Positions 36,038 through 45,911 are shown, counted from the first letter of the stretch. The stretch is 64,000 bases of DNA from Kumtagia ephedrae (GCF_003012745.1 NZ_PXYK01000007.1:124001-188000), one strand, 5' to 3'. Program-made: numbers and translations. Notes: a model not told the origin generated them from the letters alone.

Positions 36038-37006
36038 ATGATCGACGCCGCGCCCCCGCCCCTGTTTCCGCACCGCCATCTGCTTGGCATCCGCGATCTT
36101 TCCCCCGCCGACATCAAATCCCTGCTCGACCGCGCCGACGCAGCCGTGGCGATCTCGCGTCGCCACGAGAAGAAGACGTCGGCGCTGCGCGGGCGCACCC
36201 AGATCAACCTGTTCTACGAGGCCTCGACCCGCACCCAGTCCTCCTTCGAACTGGCGGGCAAACGGCTCGGCGCCGACGTCATGAACATGAGCGTCGCCTC
36301 GTCCTCGGTGAAGAAGGGCGAGACGCTGATCGACACGGCGATGACGCTCAACGCCATGCGCCCCGACATCCTGATCATCCGCCACGCCTCGGCGGGAGCG
36401 GCCGCGCTGCTTGCCCAGAAGGTCGGCTGCTCGGTGGTGAACGCCGGCGACGGCACGCACGAGCACCCGACCCAGGCGCTGCTCGACGCCCTCACCATCC
36501 GCCGTGCCAAGGGCCGGCTTGCCGGCCTCACCGTCGCCATCTGCGGCGACATCCTGCATTCGCGGGTGGCGCGCTCCAACATCCTGCTGCTCAACGCCAT
36601 GGGCGCCTTCGTGCGCGTCGCCGCGCCCTCGACGCTGCTGCCGGCAGGCATCCGGCAGATGTCGGTCGAGGTCTTCCCGACAATGGCCGACGCGCTGCGC
36701 GGTGCCGACGTGGTGATGATGCTGCGCCTCCAGCGCGAGCGCATGGCCGGCGCTTTTGTCCCCTCGGTGCGCGAATATTTCCGTTATTTCGGCCTCGACG
36801 CGGAAAAACTGAAGGTTGCCAGGGAGGATGCGCTGGTCATGCATCCCGGACCGATGAACCGCGGCGTCGAGATCGCCTCCGAGATCGCCGACGGCCCGCA
36901 AAGCGCCATCCAGGAACAGGTGGAGATGGGCGTCGCCGTGCGCATGGCGGTCATGGAGGCGCTGCTCGATCCGCGCCGCAACCCGGCCGACGGGGTCGCG
37001 GCATGA
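36038..37006 (+). CDS. pyrB: Aspartate carbamoyltransferase catalytic subunit
   Basis: A 322-residue enzyme of pyrimidine synthesis joining carbamoyl phosphate and aspartate. The carbamoyl-phosphate site is '[20 protein letters not shown]', followed by '[13 protein letters not shown]', '[20 protein letters not shown]', '[18 protein letters not shown]' and '[19 protein letters not shown]'. No pyrI regulatory gene is adjacent; instead a dihydroorotase-like gene overlaps the stop (ATGA), as in class A/B ATCase complexes where the partner is often an inactive PyrC homologue. No Shine-Dalgarno sequence precedes the ATG, in line with the near-leaderless promoter. Confidence 0.97.
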   Translation: MIDAAPPPLFPHRHLLGIRDLSPADIKSLLDRADAAVAISRRHEKKTSALRGRTQINLFYEASTRTQSSFELAGKRLGADVMNMSVASSSVKKGETLIDTAMTLNAMRPDILIIRHASAGAAALLAQKVGCSVVNAGDGTHEHPTQALLDALTIRRAKGRLAGLTVAICGDILHSRVARSNILLLNAMGAFVRVAAPSTLLPAGIRQMSVEVFPTMADALRGADVVMMLRLQRERMAGAFVPSVREYFRYFGLDAEKLKVAREDALVMHPGPMNRGVEIASEIADGPQSAIQEQVEMGVAVRMAVMEALLDPRRNPADGVAA

Positions 37007-38289
37007 GTGTCACCGTCTTCCAGAACGCCCGCATCGTCGACCCGTCGCGCGGCCTCGACGAAGTCGGCGCGATCCTCGTCGAAGGCAAAAAAATCGCCGC
37101 CGCCGGCGCGGCCGCCCACAATCAGGGCACGCCGGAGGGCGCCAAGGTCATCGACTGCGGCGGCAAGACGATCGTGCCAGGCCTGGTCGATGGCCGCGTC
37201 TTCATCGGCGAGCCGGGGGCGGAGCACCGCGAGACCATCGCCTCCGCAAGCCGTGCGGCCGCCGCCGGCGGCGTCACCTCGCTGGTCATGATGCCCGACA
37301 CCGATCCGGTCATCGACGACATCGCGCTGGTCGAGTTCGTGCTGCGCACGGCGCGCGACACGGCGCTGGTCAACGTCTTTCCGGCCGCCGCCATCACCAA
37401 GGGGCTGGAAGGCCGCGAGATGACCGAGTTCGGCCTCTTGCGCGAGGCCGGCGCGGTCGCCTTCACCGATGGCCGCCATTCGATCGCCAACGCCCTGGTC
37501 ATGCGGCGCGCCCTCACCTATGCCCGCGACTTCGGTGCCGTGGTGGCGCACGAGACGCTCGACCGCGACCTCGGCGCCGGCGGGGTGATGAACGAGGGCC
37601 TGTTCGCGAGCTGGCTCGGCCTGCCCGGCATGCCGCGCGAGGCGGAGACCATCCCGCTGGAGCGCGACCTGGCGCTGGCGCGGCTGACCGGTGGCGCCTA
37701 CCACGCCGCAAAAATCTCGACCGGGCTCGCCGCCGCCGCGGTGGCGCGCGCCAAGGCGGACGGCGCCGACGTCACGGCCGGCGTCTCGATCAACCACCTG
37801 TCGCTCAACGAGAACGACGTCGGGGAATACCGCACCTTCTTCAAGCTGTCGCCGCCGCTGCGCGCCGAGGACGACCGGCTCGCCATGATCGAGGCGCTGC
37901 GCGACGGCACCATCGACATCGTCGTGTCCTCGCACGATCCCCAAGACGTCGACACCAAGCGCCTGCCCTTCGCCGACGCGGCCGACGGCGCGATCGGCCT
38001 GGAGACGCTGCTCGGCGCGGCGCTCAGGCTCCATCACAATGGCGACGTGCCGCTGATACGGCTGATCGAGGTGCTCTCCACCGCCCCGGCAAGACTGTTC
38101 GGCCTGCCGGGCGGCACGCTGAAGCCCGGCGCGCCGGCCGATCTGGCGGTGCTCGACCTCGACGAGCCGTGGATCGTCCGCGAGGCGGACATCCGCTCCC
38201 GCTCCAAGAACACCTGCTTCGAAGGCGCGCGCCTGCAGGGCCGCGTGCTGCGCACGCTGGTTGCCGGCAGGACGGTTTTCGAGGCATAG
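37003..38289 (+). CDS. pyrC: Dihydroorotase-like protein, probably non-catalytic partner of PyrB
   Basis: A 428-residue amidohydrolase-fold protein ('[21 protein letters not shown]' start, '[22 protein letters not shown]', '[21 protein letters not shown]', '[20 protein letters not shown]'). In active dihydroorotases the first metal motif reads D-x-H-x-H-x-R-E-P-G. Here the aligned segment is '[11 protein letters not shown]': both histidines and the substrate arginine are replaced (R, F, G). I infer that it cannot bind the binuclear metal centre in the usual way and serves, like PyrX/PyrC' proteins, as a structural subunit of the ATCase. It overlaps pyrB by ATGA. Confidence 0.88.
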   Translation: MSVTVFQNARIVDPSRGLDEVGAILVEGKKIAAAGAAAHNQGTPEGAKVIDCGGKTIVPGLVDGRVFIGEPGAEHRETIASASRAAAAGGVTSLVMMPDTDPVIDDIALVEFVLRTARDTALVNVFPAAAITKGLEGREMTEFGLLREAGAVAFTDGRHSIANALVMRRALTYARDFGAVVAHETLDRDLGAGGVMNEGLFASWLGLPGMPREAETIPLERDLALARLTGGAYHAAKISTGLAAAAVARAKADGADVTAGVSINHLSLNENDVGEYRTFFKLSPPLRAEDDRLAMIEALRDGTIDIVVSSHDPQDVDTKRLPFADAADGAIGLETLLGAALRLHHNGDVPLIRLIEVLSTAPARLFGLPGGTLKPGAPADLAVLDLDEPWIVREADIRSRSKNTCFEGARLQGRVLRTLVAGRTVFEA

Positions 38290-38327
38290 TCCGAACGGGA
38301 CGGCGCAGGCCGTCGCGGGGGAGGCTC

Positions 38328-38915
38328 ATGGTACTTCATCTCATCGCCGCGCTCGCTTTCGGCTATCTGCTCGGCTCGATTCCCTTCGGCCTGCTGATCA
38401 CCCGGGCCGCCGGCCTGGGCGACGTGCGCAAGATCGGCTCGGGCAATATCGGCGCGACCAACGTGCTGAGGACCGGCAACAAGGGGCTGGCGGGGCTGAC
38501 GCTCGTCTGCGACGCCCTCAAGGGCACCGCGGCGGCGCTGATCGCCGGCAGCTTCGCCCCGGAACTCGGCATCGCCGCCGGCTTCGCCGCCTTCATCGGC
38601 CACATCTTCCCGGTCTGGCTCGGCTTCAAGGGCGGCAAGGGGGTGGCCACCTATCTCGGCGTACTGCTCGGCCTCGCCTGGAAGGCCGTGCTCGCCTTCG
38701 CCGTGATCTGGCTGGCGATCGCCTTCCTGCTGCGCTACTCCTCGCTCGCCGCGCTTCTGGCCACGCTCGGCGTGCCGGTCGCGCTCTTCATCATGGGGCA
38801 GACCGATCTCGCCCTGGTCTTCGCCGTCATGTCGGCGATCGTCTGGCTGAAGCACCGCGCCAATATCGGGCGGCTGCTCGCCGGCACCGAATCGCGCATC
38901 GGCTCCAAGGGATGA
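38328..38915 (+). CDS. plsY: Glycerol-3-phosphate acyltransferase PlsY
   Basis: A 195-residue inner-membrane enzyme that transfers the acyl group from acyl-phosphate to glycerol-3-phosphate, the first step of phospholipid synthesis. The three conserved loops are visible: '[19 protein letters not shown]', '[14 protein letters not shown]' and '[15 protein letters not shown]', with about five membrane helices. GGGGGAGG precedes ATG 38328. Its stop overlaps the dprA start (ATGA). Confidence 0.96.
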   Translation: MVLHLIAALAFGYLLGSIPFGLLITRAAGLGDVRKIGSGNIGATNVLRTGNKGLAGLTLVCDALKGTAAALIAGSFAPELGIAAGFAAFIGHIFPVWLGFKGGKGVATYLGVLLGLAWKAVLAFAVIWLAIAFLLRYSSLAALLATLGVPVALFIMGQTDLALVFAVMSAIVWLKHRANIGRLLAGTESRIGSKG

Positions 38916-40040
38916 CCGAGGCGCGGCCGCGGCTCTCCGAGCGCCAGCGGCTTGCCTGGCTGAGGCTGATCCGCACGCCTAATGTCGGCCCGGCCACCTT
39001 CCGCGACCTGATCAACCGCTTCGGCTCGGCCGAGACGGCGATCGAGCACCTGCCGGAGCTGATGCGCAACGCCGGCTCGACCGCCGTCCCGCGCGTGCCG
39101 AGCGTGGCGGCGGCGGAAGCCGAGATGGAGAAGGCGGAGCGCTTCGGCGCCCGCTTCATCGGCATCGGCGAGCCCGACTACCCGCCGCAGCTCCGGCGCA
39201 TGGACTATCCGCCGCCGCTGATCGCCGTGAAGGGCAACGACGCGGTGTTCAGGCTGCCGGCGGTTTCCATCGTCGGCGCCCGCAACGCCTCGCTGGCCGG
39301 GCTGAAGATGGCGCGCATGCTGGCAGGCGCCGTCGGCAGGGAAGGTTATGCCGTCATCTCAGGGCTGGCGCGCGGCATCGACACGGCGGGCCCACGAAGG
39401 CAGCCTCGCCACCGGAACGGTCGGCGTGCTGGCAGGCGGCCTCGATCGCCCCTACCCGCCGGAAAACGTCGGGCTGTGCGAGCGCATCACCGAGGCCGGT
39501 GCGGTCGTCTCCGAAATGCCGTTCGGCTGGGAACCGCGGGCGCAGGATTTTCCGCGCCGCAACCGCGTGGTCGCCGGGCTCGGCCTAGGACTGGTCGTGG
39601 TCGAAGCGGCGCGGCGCTCGGGCTCGCTGATCAGCGCGAGGCTCGCCGGCGAGATGGGCCGCATCGTCTTCTCGGTGCCGGGCTCGCCGCTCGACCCGCG
39701 GGCCGAAGGCGCCAACCGCCTGCTCAAGGACGGCGCCATCCTGGTCACCGGGCCGGAGGACATCCTCGACGCGCTGGCGCCGCTCACACTGACGGAGGGG
39801 CCTCCGGACATCTCGGCGGAGGAGCCGCCCGACTATTCCGACGTGCCGCCGCCGGCGGCGACCGACCGCCAGAAGGTGCTGGAGGCACTGAGCCCGGTGC
39901 CGACCGGCATCGACGAGCTGATCTGGCACACCGGCCTGCATCCGGCGCAGGTCTTCCTCATCCTGCTGGAGCTCGACCTCGCCGGCCGGCTGGAGCGCCA
40001 TTCAGGCGGTGCGGTTTCGCTTGTGCTCCCGGACGCTTGA
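38912..40040 (+). pseudogene. dprA: DNA processing protein DprA, broken by a one-base frameshift
   Basis: DprA loads RecA on incoming single-stranded DNA during transformation. The first part ('ERQRLAWLRLIRTPNVGPATF', 'VSIVGARNASLAGLKMA', 'VISGLARGIDTA') and the second part ('EGSLATGTVGVLAGGLDRPYP', 'FPRRNRVVAGLGLGLVVVEAA', 'VFSVPGSPLDPRAEGANRLL') lie in different frames. At 39388-39390 the sequence has GGG where GG would restore 'DTAAHEGSLATG'. With one G removed the gene would code for 375 residues with the normal C-terminal winged helix. Either a real mutation or a homopolymer sequencing error. The unshifted frame happens to stay open to 40207. Confidence 0.85.
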
Positions 40041-40205
40041 CGGTCGTTCGCCGCGGGCGAGGTCGCCGACTTCGAGATAGGCCATCTCGATCAGATAGGC
40101 GAGCATGTCGCAGCGCTCGGCCTCGGCCATGGTGCGCAACTGCGCGAGCATGCTTTGCATATACTCCAGCGTCTCGCTGCGGCGCCTTCCATGATGAGCA
40201 TTCAT
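40002..40205 (-). CDS. Small conserved hypothetical protein
   Basis: A 67-residue hydrophilic protein, predicted helical ('ETLEYMQSMLAQLRTMAEAERCDMLAYLIEMAYLEVGDL') with a basic tail. I recall similar short proteins with 'MLAQLR..AEAE..DMLAYLIEMAY' in Hyphomicrobiales; function unknown. Its last 39 bases overlap the 3' end of dprA on the other strand. The upstream region is AT-rich (40285-40335) and contains a palindrome, which supports a real promoter. Confidence 0.65.
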   Translation of the reverse strand: MNAHHGRRRSETLEYMQSMLAQLRTMAEAERCDMLAYLIEMAYLEVGDLARGERPSSVREHKRNRTA

Positions 40206-40330
40206 GATCAGACCCTTTGCCGGGCAGAGGCCGTCCCGAAGCCTTCGCCTGCGATTGTGATCGTCACTGCAACCGATGGTCGTCCTTTATTTACCATATT
40301 AACTTAAAATTGCAAGGAATATTTGCCTAT

Positions 40331-40345
40331 CCTGCAAGTTGCAGG
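40331..40345. promoter_or_regulatory. 15-bp palindrome upstream of topA and the small minus-strand gene
   Basis: CCTGCAA-G-TTGCAGG, a perfect 7+1+7 palindrome in an AT-rich stretch, 126 bases before the small minus-strand gene and 128 bases before topA. It has the look of an operator; the binding protein is unknown. Confidence 0.45.
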
Positions 40346-40472
40346 AGGTGGTATCGGACCGACAATCAGCGTCTGCCCTTGACCGGACGGTTTTCCGCAG
40401 CCATTTGACGACACCGACCGGCGTTCGCGGATACTGTCGCCGGCCCATTTAGATACGGAATTGCGAAATCCA

Positions 40473-43070
40473 ATGGACGTTGTCGTCGTCGAGTCGCCCA
40501 ACAAGGTCAAAACGATCAACAAGTATTTGGGCAAGAACTACAAGGTTCTGGCTTCCTTCGGCCATGTCCGCGACTTGCCGGCCAAGGATGGCTCCGTACG
40601 GCCGGACGACGATTTCTCCATGTCATGGGAAGTTGACGGCCCGTCGTCGAAGCGGCTGGCCGACATCGCCAAGGCGGTCAAGGAGGCCGACGGGCTGATT
40701 CTGGCGACCGACCCCGACCGCGAGGGCGAGGCGATCTCCTGGCATGTGCTGGAGGTGCTGCGGCAGAAGCGCGCGCTCAAGGACAAGCGGGTGCAGCGCG
40801 TCGTCTTCAACTCGATCACCAAGCAGGCCGTGCTCGACGCCATGGCCAACCCGCGCCAGATCGATCCGCCGCTGGTCGACGCCTATCTCGCCCGCCGCGC
40901 GCTCGACTACCTCGTCGGCTTCACGCTGTCGCCGGTGCTGTGGCGCAAGCTGCCGGGTGCCCGCTCCGCCGGCCGCGTGCAGTCGGTGGCGCTGCGCTTC
41001 GTCTGCGACCGCGAGGCCGAGATCGAGCGCTTCGTGCGCGAGGACTACTGGCTGATTGCCGCTATCCTCGGCACGCCGCGCAACGAAAGCTTCGAGGCGC
41101 GGCTGACCACGGTCGACGGCAAGAAGCTCGAAAAGCTCGACATCAAGACCCAGGAGCAGGCCGACGGCATCAAGGCCATGCTCGACGGCGCCGTCTTCAG
41201 GGCCCTGTCGGTCGAGGCCAAGCCGACCAAGCGCAACCCGGCGGCGCCCTTCACCACCTCGACGCTGCAGCAGGCCGCCTCTTCGCGGCTCTCCTTTTCG
41301 GCACAGCGCACCATGCAGGTGGCGCAGCGTCTCTACGAAGGCCTCGAGATCGGCGGCGAGACGGCGGGCCTGATCACCTATATGCGTACCGACGGCGTGC
41401 AGATGGCGCCGGAGGCGATCACCGCCGCTCGCGAAGCCATCGCCAAGGAGTTCGGCCAGAAATACGTGCCGGAGAAGCCGCGCTACTATTCGGCCAAGGC
41501 CAAGAACGCCCAGGAGGCGCACGAGGCCATCCGCCCCACCGATTTCTCCCGCACGCCGGCCGAGATGAAAAAATATCTCGATGCCGACCAGGCGCGGCTC
41601 TACGAGATGATCTGGAAGCGGGCGATCGCCAGCCAGATGCTGCCGGCCGAGATCGAGCGGACCACGGTCGAGATCGAAGCTCGCAACGGCGCGCAGACCG
41701 CCGGCCTGCGCGCCGTCGGCTCGGTGGTGCGCTTCGACGGCTTCATCGCCGCCTATACCGAGCAGAAGGACGAGGACGCCGAGGACGAGGAAAGCAAGCG
41801 CCTGCCGGAGATCCGTGCCGGCGAGACGCTCGACCGCAAGACGGTGAACGTGACCGCCCACACTACCGAGCCGCCGCCGCGCTATTCGGAAGCGTCCTTC
41901 ATCAAGAAGATGGAAGAGCTCGGCATCGGTCGCCCGTCGACCTATGTCGCGACGCTGAAGACGCTGGAGGACCGCGACTACGTCAAGATCGAGAACCGCA
42001 AGCTGATCCCGCAGCCCAAGGGCCGGTTGGTGACGGCCTTCATGGAAAGCTTCTTCGAGCACTATGTCGAATACGACTTCACCGCCTCGCTGGAGGAGAA
42101 GCTCGACGAGATCTCCGACGGAAAGCTCGCCTGGAAGGACGTGCTGCGCGATTTCTGGCGCGATTTTTCCGGCGCCGTCGGCGGCATCAAGGAGCTGCGC
42201 GTCACCGACGTGCTGGATGCGCTCAACGAGGAACTGGCGCCGCTGGTGTTCCCGGCGCGCGAGGACGGCTCCAACCCGCGCATCTGCCCGCGCTGCGGCA
42301 GCGGCAACCTGTCGCTGAAGCTCGGCAAGTTCGGCGCCTTCGTCGGCTGCTCCAACTATCCCGAATGCGGCTACACCCGCCAGCTCGGCGACGCCGCGAA
42401 CGGCAATGGCGAGGCCGCCAACGGCGATTCCGGCGACAAGGTGTTGGGCAAGGATCCCTATACGGCCGAGGAGATCACGCTGCGCAACGGCCGTTTCGGC
42501 CCCTATGTGCAGCGCGGCGAAGGCAAGGAGGCCAAGCGCTCCAGCCTGCCCAAGGGTTGGACGGTCGACACGGTCGACCACGAGAAGGCGCTGGCGCTGC
42601 TGGCGCTGCCGCGCGACGTCGGAAAGCATCCGGAAAGCGGCAAGATGATCTCCGCCGGCCTCGGCCGCTACGGGCCGTTCGTGCTGCACGACGGAACCTA
42701 TGCCAATCTGGAGAGTATCGAGGACGTGTTCTCGATCGGCCTCAATCGCGCGGTCTCGGTGATCGCCGAGAAGCACTCGAAGGGCAAGGCCGCCCGCGGC
42801 GGTGCGCCGGCGGCGCTGAAGACGCTGGGCGACCATCCGGACGGCGGCGCCGTCACCGTGCGCGACGGTCGTTATGGTCCCTATGTGAACCACGGCAAGG
42901 TCAACGCGACGCTGCCGAAGGGCAAGGACCCGATGACGGTGACGCTGGAGGAGGCTCTGGCGCTGGTCGCCGAACGCGCGGGCAAGGGTGGCGGCAATGG
43001 CAAGGGCAATGGCGCCCGGCGAACGGCGAAGCCCGCCAGGAAGACCGCGGCCAAGAAAAAGAAGGAATGA
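40473..43070 (+). CDS. topA: DNA topoisomerase I
   Basis: An 865-residue type IA topoisomerase that relaxes negative supercoils. The TOPRIM domain begins 'VVVESPNKVKTINKYLG' and has 'ATDPDREGEAISWH'; the active-site tyrosine is in 'GLITYMRTDGVQM'; further 'SAGRVQSVALR' and 'FIKKMEELGIGRPSTY'. After residue 600 there is one four-cysteine zinc finger ('CPRCGSGNLSLKLGKFGAFVGC', 'YPECGYTRQLG'), followed by three TopoI-C repeats ('RNGRFGPYVQRGEG', 'GLGRYGPFVLHDGTY', 'RDGRYGPYVNHGKV') and a Lys-rich tail. The usual ESPAKAKTI reads ESPNKVKTI here. ATG 40473 fits the family start. Confidence 0.97.
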   Translation: MDVVVVESPNKVKTINKYLGKNYKVLASFGHVRDLPAKDGSVRPDDDFSMSWEVDGPSSKRLADIAKAVKEADGLILATDPDREGEAISWHVLEVLRQKRALKDKRVQRVVFNSITKQAVLDAMANPRQIDPPLVDAYLARRALDYLVGFTLSPVLWRKLPGARSAGRVQSVALRFVCDREAEIERFVREDYWLIAAILGTPRNESFEARLTTVDGKKLEKLDIKTQEQADGIKAMLDGAVFRALSVEAKPTKRNPAAPFTTSTLQQAASSRLSFSAQRTMQVAQRLYEGLEIGGETAGLITYMRTDGVQMAPEAITAAREAIAKEFGQKYVPEKPRYYSAKAKNAQEAHEAIRPTDFSRTPAEMKKYLDADQARLYEMIWKRAIASQMLPAEIERTTVEIEARNGAQTAGLRAVGSVVRFDGFIAAYTEQKDEDAEDEESKRLPEIRAGETLDRKTVNVTAHTTEPPPRYSEASFIKKMEELGIGRPSTYVATLKTLEDRDYVKIENRKLIPQPKGRLVTAFMESFFEHYVEYDFTASLEEKLDEISDGKLAWKDVLRDFWRDFSGAVGGIKELRVTDVLDALNEELAPLVFPAREDGSNPRICPRCGSGNLSLKLGKFGAFVGCSNYPECGYTRQLGDAANGNGEAANGDSGDKVLGKDPYTAEEITLRNGRFGPYVQRGEGKEAKRSSLPKGWTVDTVDHEKALALLALPRDVGKHPESGKMISAGLGRYGPFVLHDGTYANLESIEDVFSIGLNRAVSVIAEKHSKGKAARGGAPAALKTLGDHPDGGAVTVRDGRYGPYVNHGKVNATLPKGKDPMTVTLEEALALVAERAGKGGGNGKGNGARRTAKPARKTAAKKKKE

Positions 43071-43076
43071 GGCCTT

Positions 43077-45398
43077 TTGGCCAGAAAGCCGTCTCCGCCG
43101 AGGATTGAACGAGGCAGCCCCGCCTTCGGGCCCGGCGCGCACCCGCGGACGGCCGGCGATTTCCGGCCGAGCCGCGAGGAACTCCTTACCTATATCGAGG
43201 AGAATCCCGACCGGAGCGGCAAGCGCGATCTGGCCAAGGCCTTCTCGCTCAAGGGCGCCGACCGCGTCTGGCTTAAGGAGACGCTCGCCGGCCTGCATGA
43301 CGAGGGACTGATCGAGAAGGAGCGCAAGCGGCTGCGGCGCCCCGGCACCCTGCCCCCGGTCACCGTGCTCGACATTTTTTCGCGCGACGCCGACGGCACG
43401 CTGCTGGCGAGGCCTGCCGAGCGCGACGGCGCCGACAGCCCGATCGTCGTGGCGATCAAGACGACCAAGGGTGGCCGCGGATCCGCGCCCGGCGTCGGCG
43501 ACCGGGTGCTGGCAAAGACCTTCCGCAACGACGACAAGGCCGGCCCTGCCTACACCGCTCGCGTGATGAAGGTGTTCGAGAAGCGCGCCGACACCGCGCT
43601 CGGCGTGTTCCGCACGCTGGCCGACGGCCGTTTGCGCATCATCCCGGTCGAGCGTGGAAAGTCCGAGTTCGAGGTGGCGGAGGAGAACCGCAACGGCGCC
43701 CGCGACGGCGATCTGGTCGAGATCGAGACGGGTCGCTCCATCCGCTACGGCCTGCCGCAGGCGAAGGTGCTTTCCGTCGTCGGCTCGCTGACCAGCGAGA
43801 AGGCGGTCTCGATGATCGCCATCCACGCCCACGGCATCCCGCATATTTTCCCGCGGGAAGTGCTCGCCGAGGCGGACGCTGCGGCGTCGGTCGGCATGGA
43901 TGGCCGCGAGGACTGGCGCGACCTGCCGCTAGTCACCATCGATCCGGCCGACGCCAAGGACCATGACGACGCCGTGCTCGCCGTGCCGGATACCGATCCG
44001 GCCAATCCCGGCGGGGTGGTCGCCACCGTCGCTATCGCCGACGTCGCCGCCTATGTGCGGACCGGCAGCGCACTCGACCGCGAGGCGCTCAACCGCGGCA
44101 ACTCGGTCTACTTCCCGGACCGGGTGGTGCCGATGCTGCCGGAGCGCATCTCCAACGACCTCTGCTCCCTGAAGGAAGGCGTCGACCGCCCGGCGCTCGC
44201 CGTGCGCATGACGTTTGCGGCCGACGGCCGAAAACTGCGCCATTCCTTCCATCGCGTCATGATGCGCTCCATCGCCCGCCTCGCCTACCCGCAGGCCCAG
44301 GCCGCGATCGACGGCACGCCCGATGAGCGCACGGCGCCGATCCTGGATACGGTGCTGAAGCCGCTGTGGGATGGCTACGCAGTGCTGAAGCGCGGCCGCG
44401 ACAAGCGTCAGCCGCTCGACCTCGACCTGCCGGAGCGAAAAATCCTGCTGAAGCCCGACGGCACCGTCGACCGGGTCATCGTGCCGGAACGGCTCGACGC
44501 CCACCGGCTGATCGAGGAGTTCATGATCCAGGCCAATGTCGCGGCTGCCGAGACCCTGGAGGGCAAGCGGCAGAAGCTGGTCTATCGCGTCCACGACGCA
44601 CCGTCGCTGGCCAAGCAGGAAGCGCTGCGCGAGTTCCTGCACTCGATCGGCATCTCGCTGGCGCGCGGCGCCGATCTGCGCACCGCGCAGTTCAACCACA
44701 TCCTCGAGCGCGTCCGCGACGGCGAGCATGAGGCGCTGGTCAACGAAGTTGTGCTGCGCACGCAGATGCAGGCCATCTATTCGCCGGACAATCTCGGCCA
44801 TTTCGGCCTCAACCTCAGGCGTTATGCGCATTTCACCTCGCCGATCCGCCGCTATGCCGACCTGATCGTGCACCGCGCGCTGATCGCCGCGCTCGGCCTC
44901 GGCAAGGACGGGCTGACGGCGGGCCAGGAGGAGCGGCTGGACGACATTTCCGGGCTGATCTCTACCACCGAGCGGCGCGCCATGGCGGCCGAGCGCGAGA
45001 CCGTCGACCGGCTGATCGCCGCCCATCTTGCCGAGCGCATCGACGGCGAGTTCGACGGCCGCGTGTCGGGCGTCACCAGGGCGGGACTTTTTGTCCAATT
45101 GCCGCAGTTCGGCACCGATGGCTTTGTCCCTGTGGCAACGCTCGGCGGCGATTACTATGTCTTCGACGAGACGACGCGGGCGCTGGTCGGCGAACGCACC
45201 GGCAAGGGTTTTCAGCTTGCCGACGCCGTTTCGGTCAAGCTGGTCGAGGTCGCGCCGCTCGCAGGGGCGCTGCGCTTCGAGATGCTGAGCGAGCCGAAGC
45301 CGATGGGCAGCGCCACGCGCTCGTTCCACAAGGCCAAGGCCCGGCAGAAGCGCGCCCGCGCGTCGCAGCCGCGACGCGGGGCCCGCGGCAGGAGATGA
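43077..45398 (+). CDS. rnr: Ribonuclease R
   Basis: A 773-residue 3'-5' exoribonuclease. Order: N-terminal helix-turn-helix ('REELLTYIEENPDRSGKRDLAKAF'), cold-shock domains, the RNB catalytic domain with the metal aspartates in 'VTIDPADAKDHDDAVLA', 'ISNDLCSLKEGVDRPALAV' and 'YAHFTSPIRRYADLIVHRAL', then an S1 domain ('EFDGRVSGVTRAGLFVQLPQF') and an Arg/Lys-rich tail. The start is TTG at 43077, six bases after the topA stop, with AATGAGG upstream; no ATG fits. Probably co-transcribed with topA. Confidence 0.96.
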   Translation: MARKPSPPRIERGSPAFGPGAHPRTAGDFRPSREELLTYIEENPDRSGKRDLAKAFSLKGADRVWLKETLAGLHDEGLIEKERKRLRRPGTLPPVTVLDIFSRDADGTLLARPAERDGADSPIVVAIKTTKGGRGSAPGVGDRVLAKTFRNDDKAGPAYTARVMKVFEKRADTALGVFRTLADGRLRIIPVERGKSEFEVAEENRNGARDGDLVEIETGRSIRYGLPQAKVLSVVGSLTSEKAVSMIAIHAHGIPHIFPREVLAEADAAASVGMDGREDWRDLPLVTIDPADAKDHDDAVLAVPDTDPANPGGVVATVAIADVAAYVRTGSALDREALNRGNSVYFPDRVVPMLPERISNDLCSLKEGVDRPALAVRMTFAADGRKLRHSFHRVMMRSIARLAYPQAQAAIDGTPDERTAPILDTVLKPLWDGYAVLKRGRDKRQPLDLDLPERKILLKPDGTVDRVIVPERLDAHRLIEEFMIQANVAAAETLEGKRQKLVYRVHDAPSLAKQEALREFLHSIGISLARGADLRTAQFNHILERVRDGEHEALVNEVVLRTQMQAIYSPDNLGHFGLNLRRYAHFTSPIRRYADLIVHRALIAALGLGKDGLTAGQEERLDDISGLISTTERRAMAAERETVDRLIAAHLAERIDGEFDGRVSGVTRAGLFVQLPQFGTDGFVPVATLGGDYYVFDETTRALVGERTGKGFQLADAVSVKLVEVAPLAGALRFEMLSEPKPMGSATRSFHKAKARQKRARASQPRRGARGRR

Positions 45399-45835
45399 GC
45401 ATGGAAGAACAGGTTTTCGGCGGCGAGCACCATGCCGGCAGGCCCACGCGGCCGCTGTGGATGGCGATGAAGCGCGGCTTCCTCGGCCGCTGCCCGCATT
45501 GCGGCGAGGGAAAGCTGTTCCGCTCCTTCCTGAAGACCGTCGACCGTTGCGAGCACTGCGGCGAGGAGATGCACCACCACCGCGCCGACGACCTGCCGGC
45601 CTATCTCGTCGTCGTCATCGTCGGGCACATCATCGTCGGCGCCTTCATGGGCGTCGAGGCGACCAGCACGCTGTCGACCTGGCAGCATCTGGCGATCTGG
45701 GTGCCGCTGACGATCGTCTCGGCGCTGGCCCTGCTCCGGCCGGTCAAGGGCGCCGTCGTCGGACTGCAATGGGCCTTCTATATGCACGGCTTCGGCGGCG
45801 AATCGGACCTGGTCGAGCAGCATCCCGAGGCGTGA
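45395..45835 (+). CDS. DUF983 family membrane protein
   Basis: A 146-residue protein with two CxxC pairs at the N-terminal side ('GRCPHCGEGKLF', 'DRCEHCGEEMHHHRADD'), forming a rubredoxin-like zinc knuckle, followed by two membrane helices ('AYLVVVIVGHIIVGAF' and 'IWVPLTIVSALALL'). This is the DUF983 layout; the function is unknown. The start ATG 45395 overlaps the rnr stop (ATGA); an ATG at 45401 is the alternative. Confidence 0.92.
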   Translation: MSMEEQVFGGEHHAGRPTRPLWMAMKRGFLGRCPHCGEGKLFRSFLKTVDRCEHCGEEMHHHRADDLPAYLVVVIVGHIIVGAFMGVEATSTLSTWQHLAIWVPLTIVSALALLRPVKGAVVGLQWAFYMHGFGGESDLVEQHPEA

Positions 45836-45911
45836 CGCCACGGCGCTGGCCCAAGACTGCGCCGCGACGCGGCGGTTTTCTCACAGGCCGCGCTCCGCTA
45901 TGGGAGGCTCC

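Noticed and set aside
40623-43844. 1073-codon open frame on the minus strand opposite topA and rnr
   Set aside because: It is the antisense shadow of two highly conserved genes in a GC-rich genome; its translation is low-complexity, rich in R, G, H and D, without any domain.
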